A DNA stretch of 64,000 nt from Terrabacter sp040702505 (GTDB lineage Bacteria; Actinomycetota; Actinomycetes; Actinomycetales; Dermatophilaceae): contig NZ_JBFBLC010000004.1 of NCBI RefSeq assembly GCF_040702505.1, positions 310,001 to 374,000 of the forward strand, in the 5' to 3' direction. This document shows positions 7,474 to 15,286 of this stretch, piece after piece. Numbering within the stretch: position 1 is the first letter of the stretch; each line of letters starts with the position of its first letter. Position numbers and translations under genes: made by a program. The notes below the pieces were generated by a model, which saw only the letters and a list, made by a program, of their open reading frames with translations, searched no databases and was not told the DNA's origin.

Positions 7474-8421
7474 ATGCGCCCCATGCTCGCGACGCCGGCG
7501 ACGACCGTTCCGGTCGGCGACCGCTGGATCCACGAGGTCAAATGGGACGGAATGCGTGTTCTGGCGGACGTCACGGACGGGGAGCTGCGCCTCTTCTCCC
7601 GGACGGAACGCGACGTCACCGTCGCCTTTCCCGAGCTGCGCGGCCTGGCGGGGGAGTATGCCGACATGCTCCTCGACGGCGAGATCGTCTCGTTGCGGGG
7701 CGGCGTGCCCTCCTTCGGGGCGATGGCCGAGCGCTTCCACGTGACCGATGTGCGCCGCGCCGCGATGCTCGCGGAGCAGGCGCCGGTGACGCTGATGACC
7801 TTCGACCTGCTGCGGCTCTACGGGGTCGAGCTGCTCTCACGGACGTGGACCGACCGGCGCGCGACGCTCGAGCGGCTCGAGCTCGGCGGCCCCCGCTGGC
7901 AGACGCCGCCGACCTTCACTGACGGCGCGACGTTGCATGCCGCGACGAAGGAGCAGGGCCTCGAGGGCATCGTCTCCAAGCGGGTCGACTCGATCTACGT
8001 GCCCGGGCTGCGCTCGCCCTACTGGCTCAAGCTGCCCCACCGTGGCACCGTCTCCGTGGTCATCGGCGGCTGGCGGCCCGAGTCCACCGGCACCGTCAGG
8101 CGCCGCCTCGGCTCGGTGCTGGTCGGCGTGCCCGGACCGGACGGCCTGGAGTTCCTCGGCAAGGTGGGGTCGGGGCTCGCGGGCAAGACGGGACAGGCGC
8201 TCCTGCGGGACCTCGAGACCCTCACGTCGGCCGAGTCGCCCTTCGCCACGGTGCTGCCGCCGGAGGACTCGGTCGGTGCGACGTGGGTGCAGCCGGTGCT
8301 CGTCGCCGACGTGGAGTCGCTGGGACTCAGCAGCCAGGGCAGACTGCGCCAGCCGGCATACAAGGGGCTGCGCACCGACCTCGCCCCGGGCGACATCGAC
8401 GGCAGTGGGGACGAGGGCTGA
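7474..8421 (+). CDS. ligD: ATP-dependent DNA ligase, LigD ligase-domain protein
   Basis: The 315-residue enzyme has ligase motif I EVKWDGMR (lysine adenylated by ATP) near residue 23, DGEIV (motif III region), MTFDLLRL, EGIVSKRVDS (motif IV) and YWLKL (motif V), followed by an OB-fold domain. It seals breaks in end joining. The start at 7474 follows from the candidate leaderless promoter and domain length. In many bacteria this domain is fused with polymerase and phosphoesterase domains; here it stands alone and the polymerase domain is the next gene, overlapping by one base (TGATG). Confidence 0.93.
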   Translation: MRPMLATPATTVPVGDRWIHEVKWDGMRVLADVTDGELRLFSRTERDVTVAFPELRGLAGEYADMLLDGEIVSLRGGVPSFGAMAERFHVTDVRRAAMLAEQAPVTLMTFDLLRLYGVELLSRTWTDRRATLERLELGGPRWQTPPTFTDGATLHAATKEQGLEGIVSKRVDSIYVPGLRSPYWLKLPHRGTVSVVIGGWRPESTGTVRRRLGSVLVGVPGPDGLEFLGKVGSGLAGKTGQALLRDLETLTSAESPFATVLPPEDSVGATWVQPVLVADVESLGLSSQGRLRQPAYKGLRTDLAPGDIDGSGDEG

Positions 8422-9305
8422 TGCCTCTCGAAGCGCCCAAGGTCACGGTGGAGGTCGACGGCCGGCGGATGCGCCTGTCGAGCCTCGAGAAGGTGATGTA
8501 CCCCCGCACCGGCACGACCAAGGCGCAGGTCATCGACTACTACGCACGGATCGCACCGGTGATCCTGCCGCACCTGCGCGACCGCGCGGTGACGCGAATC
8601 CGCTTCCCGCACGGCGTCGGTGACATGCAGTTCTTCGAGAAGAACCTGCCCGCCGGCACTCCGGCGTGGGTGCGTCGAGCCGGACGCGACCCCGTCTTCC
8701 CGCTTCTCGACGACCTGGCGGGGCTGACGTACTTCGCCAACCTCAACTCCCTCGAGCTGCACGTGCCGCAGTGGCGTTTCGAGGGGCAGGGGCGCGACGC
8801 CGTGCCGTGCAACCCCGACCGGCTCGTCATCGACCTCGACCCGGGGCCCGGCTCCGGGCTGCACGAGTGCGCCCGCGTCGCGCTCATCGTGCGCGAGCGC
8901 CTCGGCGGCATCGGGCTCGACACGCTGCCGGTGACCAGCGGCAGCAAGGGACTCCAGCTGTATGCCGTCCTGCCCGGACTGCACACGAGCGACGAGATCC
9001 GCGACACCGTCCAGCAGCTCGCGCAGGAGCTGACCAAGGCCCACCCCGACCTCGTCGTGTGGAAGATGGCCAAGGAGCTGCGACCGGGCAAGGTCTTCCT
9101 CGACTGGAGCCAGAACGTCGCCGCCAAGACGACCGTCTGCCCGTACTCGCTGCGCGGCCGGGAGCGCCCGACCGTGGCCGCGCCCCGCTCCTGGGACGAG
9201 ATCGAGTCGGGCGCGCAGGGCGGTGAGCTCGTGCAGCTGACCGCCGACGAGGTGCTCGAGCGCGTCGAACGCGACGGCGACCTGGCCGAGGCGATCACGG
9301 CCTGA
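8421..9305 (+). CDS. LigD polymerase-domain protein (primase-like end-joining polymerase)
   Basis: The 294-residue protein is an archaeo-eukaryotic-primase-type polymerase of the LigD family: LSSLEKVMYP at the N terminus, FFEKNLP, the catalytic metal site VIDLDPGPG, SGSKGLQLY, and KVFLDWSQN with the third acidic residue. Such enzymes fill gaps and add ribonucleotides at broken ends. It is coupled to the ligase gene by a one-base overlap and lies opposite ku, so the three genes make a compact end-joining set. No phosphoesterase domain is present in this window. Confidence 0.92.
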   Translation: MPLEAPKVTVEVDGRRMRLSSLEKVMYPRTGTTKAQVIDYYARIAPVILPHLRDRAVTRIRFPHGVGDMQFFEKNLPAGTPAWVRRAGRDPVFPLLDDLAGLTYFANLNSLELHVPQWRFEGQGRDAVPCNPDRLVIDLDPGPGSGLHECARVALIVRERLGGIGLDTLPVTSGSKGLQLYAVLPGLHTSDEIRDTVQQLAQELTKAHPDLVVWKMAKELRPGKVFLDWSQNVAAKTTVCPYSLRGRERPTVAAPRSWDEIESGAQGGELVQLTADEVLERVERDGDLAEAITA

Positions 9306-9335
9306 GCGTCGGGCGCGGAGGGGGCGGACGGCATA

Positions 9336-9394
9336 CGTGCTCGGAAAGCCCTCGGGGGCGTGCTCAGGGCATGCTCGGGGCGTGCTCAGGGCAC
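9336..9394. repeat. direct repeats with 22-bp spacing upstream of a terminator
   Basis: CGTGCTC occurs at 9336, 9359 and 9381; the last two are identical for 13 bp (CGTGCTCAGGGCA) and exactly 22 bp apart. The block lies between the convergent polymerase and lsr2 genes, beside the terminator hairpin. A 22-bp period also appears in the arrays at 13.8 and 54.5 kb. Confidence 0.6.
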
Positions 9395-9433
9395 GCGAAA
9401 GGGCCCGGCTCGTGGAGTGCCGGGCCCTTTCGC
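9395..9433. terminator. bidirectional hairpin terminator between ligD polymerase gene and lsr2
   Basis: A perfect 15-bp inverted repeat, GCGAAAGGGCCCGGC and its complement, with a 9-nt loop (9410-9418), lies 20 bp beyond the lsr2 stop and 90 bp beyond the polymerase gene. Each arm gives the other strand AAA/TTT next to the stem, so it can act in both directions. Confidence 0.85.
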
Positions 9434-9453
9434 GGGTGACAGGACGCGACCGG

Positions 9454-9780
9454 TCAGTGCGCCTTGTCGTAGGCGGCCTGGATCTCGGCGGAGATGCGGC
9501 CGCGGTCGGACACGTTGTGCCCGTTGGCACGCGCCCACTCCCGGACTGCGCCGAGGTCGGCCCGCTTGCCACCGCTCGAACGACGGCGCGGGGCGGCCTT
9601 TGCCGTGCCTGCACGACGGGCGTGACCGGTCCACGTCGCGAAGTCGTCGCGAAGCTTGCGGGCATTGTCGTCGGACAGGTCGATTTCATACGTGACACCG
9701 TCGACGGCGAACGTCACCGTCTCGTCGGCGTTTCCGCCGTCGATGTCGTCGATCAGCACCACTTCGACACGCTGGGCCAT
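9454..9780 (-). CDS. lsr2: Lsr2, H-NS-like nucleoid-associated protein
   Basis: The 108-residue protein starts MAQRVEVVLIDDIDGG and has the dimerisation domain (VTFAVDGVTYEIDLSDDNA, LRDDFATW) and a C-terminal DNA-binding domain ending VREWARANGHNVSDRGRI, matching actinobacterial Lsr2 of about 110 residues. It binds AT-rich DNA in the minor groove, silences foreign genes and compacts the chromosome. GGAGA stands 6 nt before the ATG. Upstream (9790-9950) is the most AT-rich stretch of the window, which could be a site for self-binding; that is inference. Confidence 0.96.
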   Translation of the reverse strand: MAQRVEVVLIDDIDGGNADETVTFAVDGVTYEIDLSDDNARKLRDDFATWTGHARRAGTAKAAPRRRSSGGKRADLGAVREWARANGHNVSDRGRISAEIQAAYDKAH

Positions 9781-9978
9781 GTTTCTCCATCTGAAGTTGT
9801 CGATTCCGGAGGGGTGGTCGTGAATGCGAGACCCACGAGCAGGAATCAATTTACAGTGCTCGGCCGAGAAATGCATTTCCATCAAAACAATGGCGAGGCG
9901 AAACGGAATCGGCCCTCATCGGACACAGAGGTTTCGGGCAGAAAGATCACATACTGCCGGGCATTTCTGGGCGCGCTG
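9781..9978. other. AT-rich upstream region of lsr2, no gene
   Basis: These 198 bp between lsr2 and the small membrane protein gene hold no convincing ORF. They include several A/T-rich patches (around 9845-9905) unusual for this chromosome. A possible -10 for lsr2 on the minus strand is TAAATT near 9850; no matching -35 is clear. The contrast in composition upstream of a gene for an AT-binding protein suggests autoregulation. Confidence 0.4.
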
Positions 9979-10206
9979 TCAGGCCTGTCCCGAGCTGGAC
10001 CGAGGTGTCGAGTCCCCGGAATCCGTGCCCGTGCGCGAGGCATTCGTGGCCTCGGTGTCGGCACGGTGCTCTGCATCCCACCGCGCCTGCGCGAGGCGCT
10101 CGCGACGGTCGCCCTCGAGGATGCTCTTGATGACGAAGTAGAAGAGCGTGGCGACCCCGATGGTCGGGACCAGCGCGAGCACGTAGGGCATGACCGAGTC
10201 CAGCAT
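9979..10206 (-). CDS. small single-pass membrane protein, function unknown
   Basis: The 75-residue ORF begins MLDSVMPYVLALVPTIGVAT and has one N-terminal membrane helix (about residues 7-27, ending FYFVIKSILEGD), then a charged stretch RRERLAQARWDAEH and a Ser/Thr-rich, probably disordered tail. The pattern of a short helix plus basic amphipathic segment is shared by small conserved actinobacterial proteins that I recall but cannot name. It is divergent from radA with 71 bp between starts. No function is proposed. Confidence 0.65.
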   Translation of the reverse strand: MLDSVMPYVLALVPTIGVATLFYFVIKSILEGDRRERLAQARWDAEHRADTEATNASRTGTDSGDSTPRSSSGQA

Positions 10207-10265
10207 GCGTTCATTTTCTCACGGGTCGGGCAGCAAGCCGGTGCGGCACTGTCGGCCCCCACCCG

Positions 10266-10271
10266 TACGGT
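10266..10271 (+). promoter_or_regulatory. -10 element of a leaderless radA promoter
   Basis: TACGGT matches TANNNT and begins 12 nt before the radA ATG at 10278, with no Shine-Dalgarno between. The neighbouring AT content is otherwise low. Confidence 0.5.
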
Positions 10272-10277
10272 CATCCC

Positions 10278-11693
10278 ATGGCTACAAGGACCTCGACCCG
10301 ACGCGCCCCCGGCTTCCGTTGCGCCGAGTGCGGCTGGACCACCGCGAAGTGGGTGGGTCGGTGCGGCGAGTGCCAGGCGTGGGGCACGGTGGCGGAGGTC
10401 GGTGGCGCGACCGCCACGCGCACCACGGCCGCCTCGGTGGTGACTCCGGCCCAGCGCATCGCCGAGGTCGACGTCTCGCGTGCCGCGGCCCGTGCCACGG
10501 GGGTCCCGGAGTTCGACCGGGTGCTGGGCGGCGGGCTGGTCCCCGGCGCGGTGGTGCTCGTCGCCGGCGAGCCGGGCGTCGGCAAGTCGACCCTGCTGCT
10601 CGACGTGGCTGCACGCACGGCCCGCGAGGGTGCCGAGGTGCTCTACGTCAGCGGGGAGGAGTCCGCCGCGCAGGTCCGCACCCGCGCCGAGCGCATCGGG
10701 GCCATGGCCGACACCCTCTACCTCGCCGCCGAGACCGACCTGGCCACCGTCCTCGGGCACGTCGAGGCACGGTCTCCCGGGCTGCTCGTCGTCGACTCGG
10801 TCCAGACCATCGCGAGCGCCGACGTCGAGGGGCAGGCGGGCAACGTCTCGCAGGTGCGCGAGGTGGCGGGCAGCCTCATCGCGGCTGCCAAGGCCCGCGG
10901 CGTCGCGGTGCTCCTCGTCGGCCACGTCACCAAGGACGGCTCCATCGCGGGGCCGCGGGTGCTCGAGCACCTCGTCGACGTCGTCGTCCAGTTCGAGGGC
11001 GACCGCCACTCGCGACTGCGGCTCGTGCGCGCCGTCAAGAACCGTTTCGGGCCCACCGACGAGGTGGGCTGCTTCGACCTGTCCGACGTCGGCATCACCG
11101 GCCTCGCCGACCCGAGCGGGCTGTTCCTCTCGAGCCGCGACCACGCCGTGCCGGGCACCTGTGTGACCGTCACCCTCGAGGGCCGCCGACCGCTGGTCGC
11201 CGAGGTCCAGGCCCTCGTCGCGACGTCCACGCTGCCCTCGCCCCGGCGCACCTCGAGCGGCCTGGACGCCTCCCGCCTCGCCATGATCATCGCCGTCCTC
11301 GACAAGCGTGCCGGGGCCCCCGTGGGCTCCCGCGACATCTTCGCGGCCACCGTCGGCGGCGTGCGCATCACCGAGCCGGCGGCCGATCTCGCCATCGTCT
11401 GCGCCGTCGCGTCCTCGGTCGTGGACAAGCCGCTCGCCACCGACGTCGTCGCCTTCGGCGAGGTGGGGCTGGCCGGCGAGGTGCGCCGGGTCACCGGCCT
11501 CGACCGGCGTCTGGCGGAGGCGGCCCGCCTCGGTTTCCGGCACGCGCTCGTGCCGCCGGGGACGCTTGCCGACTGCTCGGTGCCCGACGGCATACGCGTC
11601 GTCGAGGTCGCCGACGTGCCGCGTGCCATCCACGCCATGGGCCGCCTCGCCGGAGGGCAGGCACAGAGCGCGCCCGCCGTCGCCACCGTCTAG
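10278..11693 (+). CDS. radA: RadA, DNA repair protein (branch migration helicase)
   Basis: The 471-residue protein has an N-terminal C4 zinc finger (CAEC at 15-18 and CGEC at 29-32), Walker A GEPGVGKST near residue 97, Walker B LLVVDSVQT, the RadA-specific KNRFG motif and a C-terminal Lon-protease-like domain starting near residue 330. RadA drives branch migration of recombination intermediates. It is followed 55 bp downstream by disA, an arrangement conserved in Gram-positive bacteria; the RadA-DisA pairing links recombination intermediates to c-di-AMP signalling. Confidence 0.96.
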   Translation: MATRTSTRRAPGFRCAECGWTTAKWVGRCGECQAWGTVAEVGGATATRTTAASVVTPAQRIAEVDVSRAAARATGVPEFDRVLGGGLVPGAVVLVAGEPGVGKSTLLLDVAARTAREGAEVLYVSGEESAAQVRTRAERIGAMADTLYLAAETDLATVLGHVEARSPGLLVVDSVQTIASADVEGQAGNVSQVREVAGSLIAAAKARGVAVLLVGHVTKDGSIAGPRVLEHLVDVVVQFEGDRHSRLRLVRAVKNRFGPTDEVGCFDLSDVGITGLADPSGLFLSSRDHAVPGTCVTVTLEGRRPLVAEVQALVATSTLPSPRRTSSGLDASRLAMIIAVLDKRAGAPVGSRDIFAATVGGVRITEPAADLAIVCAVASSVVDKPLATDVVAFGEVGLAGEVRRVTGLDRRLAEAARLGFRHALVPPGTLADCSVPDGIRVVEVADVPRAIHAMGRLAGGQAQSAPAVATV

Positions 11694-11748
11694 ACTGCGA
11701 CCGACCCGGGGTGGACCCCTCAGCGCCCCCATTGCGAACAGGGAAGTG

Positions 11749-12825
11749 ATGGAGCGTAACGACGAGCTGCTGCTGCGAGCAGCCCTCGCCGCGGTGGCGC
11801 CGGGCACCGAGCTGCGCGACAGCCTCGAGCGCATCCTCCGGGGACGCACCGGCGCGCTCATAGTGCTCGGCTTCGACCGCGTCGTCGACTCGATCTGCAC
11901 CGGTGGCTTCGTCCTCGACGTCGAGTTCTCGGCGACCCGCGTGCGCGAGCTGTGCAAGATGGACGGCGCCGTCGTGCTCGACCGCGACGGCACCCGCATC
12001 CTGCGCGCCGCCACCCAGCTCGTCCCCGACTCCCGCATCGAGACCACCGAGTCCGGCACGCGCCACCGCACCGCCGAGCGGGTCGCCAAGCAGACCGGCT
12101 TCCCCGTCATCTCGGTGAGCCAGTCGATGGGCGTCGTCGCCCTCTATGTCGGCGATCTCCGGCACGTCATCGAGGGCTCACCCACCACGCTGTCACGCGC
12201 CGACCAGGCCCTGCAGACCCTCGAGCGCTACAAGGCCCGCCTCGACGAGGTCACCGGCACCCTCTCGGCGCTGGAGATCGAGGACCTCGTCACGATCCGC
12301 GACGTCACCGCAGTGCTCCAGCGCCTCGAGATGGTCGGACGCATCTCCGCCGAGATCAAGGACTACGTCGTCGAGCTCGGCACCGACGGGCGCCTGCTCA
12401 GCCTCCAGCTCGAGGAGCTCGTGGGCGGCCTGGGCAACGACCGCGAGCTCGTCATCCGCGACTACCTCCCCGCGACGAAGTCCGGGCTCACCGTCGAGGA
12501 GGCCCTGGCCAACCTCGAGGCCCTCAACTCTGTCGAGCTGCTCGACCTCGCGGCCGGCGCACGGGCGGTCGGCTTCTCCGTGGTCGGCGACAGCCTGGAC
12601 GCACCTGTCTCGCCCCAGGGCTACCGGCTGCTCACCAAGGTCCCGCGCCTGCCCGCCGCGATCGTCGACCGCCTCGTCAACCACTTCGAGTCGCTCCAGC
12701 GCCTGCTCGCTGCCGGCATCGAGGACCTCATGCTCGTCGAGGGCGTCGGCGAGGGCCGCGCTCGCGCCGTGCGCGAGGGCCTCTCGCGCCTGGCCGAGTC
12801 GAGCATCCTCGAGCGCTACGTCTGA
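11749..12825 (+). CDS. disA: DisA, DNA integrity scanning diadenylate cyclase
   Basis: The 358-residue protein begins MERNDELLLRAAL and carries the DAC catalytic motifs DGA (72-74) and RHRTAE (105-110), a helical linker, and a C-terminal helix-hairpin-helix domain (GVGEGRARAVREGL). It makes c-di-AMP from two ATP in an octamer and scans DNA for branched structures. A GGGAA precedes the ATG by a few bases. TAGACT at 11691, which contains the radA stop codon, is a possible separate -10 element, so disA may be expressed both with radA and alone. Confidence 0.96.
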   Translation: MERNDELLLRAALAAVAPGTELRDSLERILRGRTGALIVLGFDRVVDSICTGGFVLDVEFSATRVRELCKMDGAVVLDRDGTRILRAATQLVPDSRIETTESGTRHRTAERVAKQTGFPVISVSQSMGVVALYVGDLRHVIEGSPTTLSRADQALQTLERYKARLDEVTGTLSALEIEDLVTIRDVTAVLQRLEMVGRISAEIKDYVVELGTDGRLLSLQLEELVGGLGNDRELVIRDYLPATKSGLTVEEALANLEALNSVELLDLAAGARAVGFSVVGDSLDAPVSPQGYRLLTKVPRLPAAIVDRLVNHFESLQRLLAAGIEDLMLVEGVGEGRARAVREGLSRLAESSILERYV

Positions 12826-12852
12826 CCATCCTCCCGCTGACCCTGCCTGCGT

Positions 12853-13776
12853 ATGCCGTCCCGCCCGGTCGCCCGCCCGTCCTCGGTGCCGTCCGGCGTG
12901 CCGATCGCCGTGCTTCACGAGCGGGTCAACCAGTGGTACGCCGACGAGGGCCGCAAGCACCTGCCATGGCGTGAGCCCGACTGCAGCCCGTGGGGCGTGT
13001 TCCTCTCCGAGGTGATGTCGCAGCAGACGCCCCTGGCCCGGGTCGAGCCGATCTGGCGTGAGTGGATGGCTCGGTGGCCCACGCCCGCGGCCCTCGCGGC
13101 CGCCCCGCCCGGTGAGGCGGTGCGGGCCTGGGGGCGGCTGGGCTACCCGCGCCGGGCGCTGCGGCTGCACGAGGCGGCGACCGTCATGGTCGAGCGCCAC
13201 GACGGGCAGGTGCCGGCGACGCCGGAGGAGCTGCTCGCGCTTCCCGGGGTCGGTGCCTACACGGCGGCAGCCGTCTCGTGCTTCGCGTTCGGGATCCCCG
13301 AGGTGGTCGTCGACACCAACGTGCGACGCGTGCTGGCACGCACGCTGGAGGGCAAGGCCTTCCCGCACCTCACGCTCAACCGGGCGGAGGCGCAGCTCGC
13401 TGCTGACTCGATGCCGGCCGACCGGGAGAGCGCCAACACCTGGAACGTCGCCGTCATGGAGCTCGGCGCCCTCGTGTGCGTTGCGCGCGGGCCGCGGTGC
13501 GACGACTGCCCCGTCGCGGACCTGTGCGCCTGGAACCTCGCCGGCCGTCCGGCATACGACGGGCCGCCACGGCGCGGTCAGTCCTGGCACGGCACCGACC
13601 GGCAGGTCCGCGGCGAGCTGCTGCGCCGGCTGCGGGAGGCCCACGCCGAGGTGCCGCTCGGGCGCCTCGAGGACGCGGCCGACGACCGGCTGCAGGTGAT
13701 GCGCTGCCTCGACTCACTCGTCGCGGACGGGCTCGTCGAGCCGCTGTCCGGCAGCCGCTACCGCCTCCCCGTCTGA
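12853..13776 (+). CDS. mutY: A/G-specific adenine DNA glycosylase MutY
   Basis: The 307-residue enzyme has the catalytic glutamate in SEVMSQQT (E53), helix-hairpin-helix LPGVGAYTAAAV, the catalytic aspartate in VVVDTNVRR (D154) and a [4Fe-4S] cluster motif C-X6-C-X2-C-X5-C (C209, C216, C219, C225). It removes adenine opposite 8-oxoguanine. The C-terminal NUDIX-like recognition domain of longer MutY proteins is absent, as in other actinobacterial forms. The annotated ATG lies inside a copy of GTATGCCG; an in-frame GTG at 12898 is a plausible alternative start. Confidence 0.93.
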   Translation: MPSRPVARPSSVPSGVPIAVLHERVNQWYADEGRKHLPWREPDCSPWGVFLSEVMSQQTPLARVEPIWREWMARWPTPAALAAAPPGEAVRAWGRLGYPRRALRLHEAATVMVERHDGQVPATPEELLALPGVGAYTAAAVSCFAFGIPEVVVDTNVRRVLARTLEGKAFPHLTLNRAEAQLAADSMPADRESANTWNVAVMELGALVCVARGPRCDDCPVADLCAWNLAGRPAYDGPPRRGQSWHGTDRQVRGELLRRLREAHAEVPLGRLEDAADDRLQVMRCLDSLVADGLVEPLSGSRYRLPV

Positions 13777-13803
13777 CGACGCGCCGCCGACCCCGGCTCC
13801 TCC

Positions 13804-13999
13804 CGTCGAAAGCGCGCTGAGTCCCACTCGAAAGCGCACTCATTCCCACTTGAAAGCGCAACTGGTCACGCGCGTCGAGGGACTCCTGGTGCGGGGCGCG
13901 CTCTCGAGTGGTGCGGGGTGCGCTCTCGAGTGGTGCGGGGTGCGCTCTCGAGTGGTGCGGGGTGCGCTCTCGAGTGGTGCGGGGTGCGCTCTCGAGTGG
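13804..13999. repeat. 22-bp repeat array in two inverted arms between convergent genes
   Basis: The left arm has three 22-bp units starting at 13804, 13826 and 13848 with core ACTCGAAAGCGC. The right arm has five units with CTCTCGAGTGG at 13901, 13923, 13945, 13967 and 13989, exactly 22 bp apart; read in reverse complement these are ACTCGAGAGCGCACC, the same core. The last unit touches the stop codon of the PPOX gene. There are no spacers, so it is not a CRISPR array. A similar composite lies at 54.5 kb. Confidence 0.85.
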
Positions 14000-14000
14000 G

Positions 14001-14390
14001 TCAGAGGTTGCCGAGGACGGAGGTGACGTCGACCGCGATGACGACGCGCTCGGGGTTGGGGCGGGGCTGGCGGTAGCGGGCGGCATACCGCTCCACGGCG
14101 TCGGCGACCTCTTCGGCGTCGTCGAGCACCCGGGCTGTGCCCTGCAGCGAGAGCCAGTGCCGGCCCTCGACCTGGCACAGCACGGCCGCGCAGCCGGCCG
14201 CGGCGTTGCGCGCCTTGCGGCTCGCCCCGCTGGTGATGACGCGCGCGATCGAGCACTCGGCGTCCCACGTGAACCCGACGGGGACGACGTGCGGGGAGCC
14301 GTCGGGGCGCAGCGTCGTCAGGGTGGCCAGATGGCGCACCGTCAGGAACTCGAGGGCCTCGGGGGACAGGTCGCGGGGAAGGGTCGCCAC
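14001..14390 (-). CDS. PPOX-class, probably F420-dependent, oxidoreductase
   Basis: The 129-residue protein has the split beta-barrel fold of the pyridoxamine-5-phosphate oxidase-like family: FLTVRHLATLTTLRPDGSPHVVPVGFTWD, then ITSGASRKARNA and RHWLSLQGTARVLDD. In actinobacteria, short PPOX proteins with this N-terminal pattern often bind F420 or heme/biliverdin rather than FMN. It starts with GTG at 14390, with TACTCT 13 nt upstream on the minus strand (leaderless layout). Cofactor and substrate are unproven. Confidence 0.78.
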   Translation of the reverse strand: MATLPRDLSPEALEFLTVRHLATLTTLRPDGSPHVVPVGFTWDAECSIARVITSGASRKARNAAAGCAAVLCQVEGRHWLSLQGTARVLDDAEEVADAVERYAARYRQPRPNPERVVIAVDVTSVLGNL

Positions 14391-14491
14391 GAGCGCCAGA
14401 GTAGGTGCCCAGAGGACGCAGCGACATTTCGTTGTACAACCTCTGCTCCGCAGGTAGCGTGCCCCCTTGTGCCTGCCTCCGCCCTACCGTC

Positions 14492-15286
14492 GTGAGGACC
14501 TTCTGGCTGCTCGTTCAAGCGGGCTTCAGGAGGCACTCGACGTACCGCTTGGCGCTGCTGGCGGGCATGACGACCAACTCGGTCTTCGGCCTCATCCGGG
14601 CCTCGATCGTCCTGGCCGCCGTCGCGTCGGCCGGCACGGCCATCGGCGGGTACGACGCGCCCACCGCCGTGGCCTTCGTCTGGTGGGGACAGGCCCTGCT
14701 CGGCGCCGTCAACCTGTGGGGCTTCCAGGAGATCGGCGAGCGGGTGCGCACCGGCGACATCGCCATCGACTTCCTGCGGCCGCTCGACCCCCAGCTCGCC
14801 TACCTCGCAGCGGATCTCGGCCGCGCAGGGATCAACCTCGTGGCCCGTGGCGCGCCCGCCCTGCTCGTCGGGGCGCTGCTGTTCGACATGGCGTGGCCGC
14901 CGGGCGCGGCGAGCTGGGTCGCGGGGCTTGTCTCGGTCCTGCTGGCTGTCGTGGTGGCCTTCGCGGGCAGCTTCGTCGTCAACCTCCTCGCGTTCTGGCT
15001 CGTAGAGGTGCGTGGCATCCGGATGCTCTACATGATCACCGGCGGCCTGTTGTGCGGGCTCTACCTGCCGGTGCCGTGGTTCCCGGACTGGCTGCGCACC
15101 ATCGCGCAGTGGTCGCCGTTCCCGTCGATGCTGCAGAACCCCATCGACATCCTCGCTGGACGCGTCGTGGGCGCCGACATCGTGCCGACGCTGGCCGTCC
15201 AGGCCTTCTGGGCGGTCGCGCTCGTGGCCCTGGGGCAGGTCGTCATGGGCGCCGGTCGCCGCAAGCTGGAGGTGCAGGGTGGGTGA
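14492..15286 (+). CDS. ABC-2 family transporter permease, subunit 1
   Basis: From GTG 14492 the protein has 264 residues and about six hydrophobic helices; it starts VRTFWLLVQAGFRRHSTYRL and includes GQALLGAVNLWGF, RTGDIAIDFLRPLDPQ and a late PFPSMLQNPID stretch. These are features of the paired permeases (ABC2_membrane_6/DUF990 type) that function with a NatA-like ATPase. An earlier in-frame ATG at 14405 would add a non-membrane segment overlapping the region upstream of the PPOX gene and is less likely. It overlaps the next permease gene by 8 nt. Confidence 0.85.
   Translation: MRTFWLLVQAGFRRHSTYRLALLAGMTTNSVFGLIRASIVLAAVASAGTAIGGYDAPTAVAFVWWGQALLGAVNLWGFQEIGERVRTGDIAIDFLRPLDPQLAYLAADLGRAGINLVARGAPALLVGALLFDMAWPPGAASWVAGLVSVLLAVVVAFAGSFVVNLLAFWLVEVRGIRMLYMITGGLLCGLYLPVPWFPDWLRTIAQWSPFPSMLQNPIDILAGRVVGADIVPTLAVQAFWAVALVALGQVVMGAGRRKLEVQGG

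Noticed and set aside
13890..13999. Possible CRISPR array
   Set aside because: The 22-bp units are contiguous with no variable spacers and no cas genes are present; the same holds for 54600-54710.
14405..14491. Earlier ATG for the first permease of the 14.5-kb exporter
   Set aside because: The added 29 residues are polar and Cys-rich, unlike family N termini; GTG 14492 gives the usual start.
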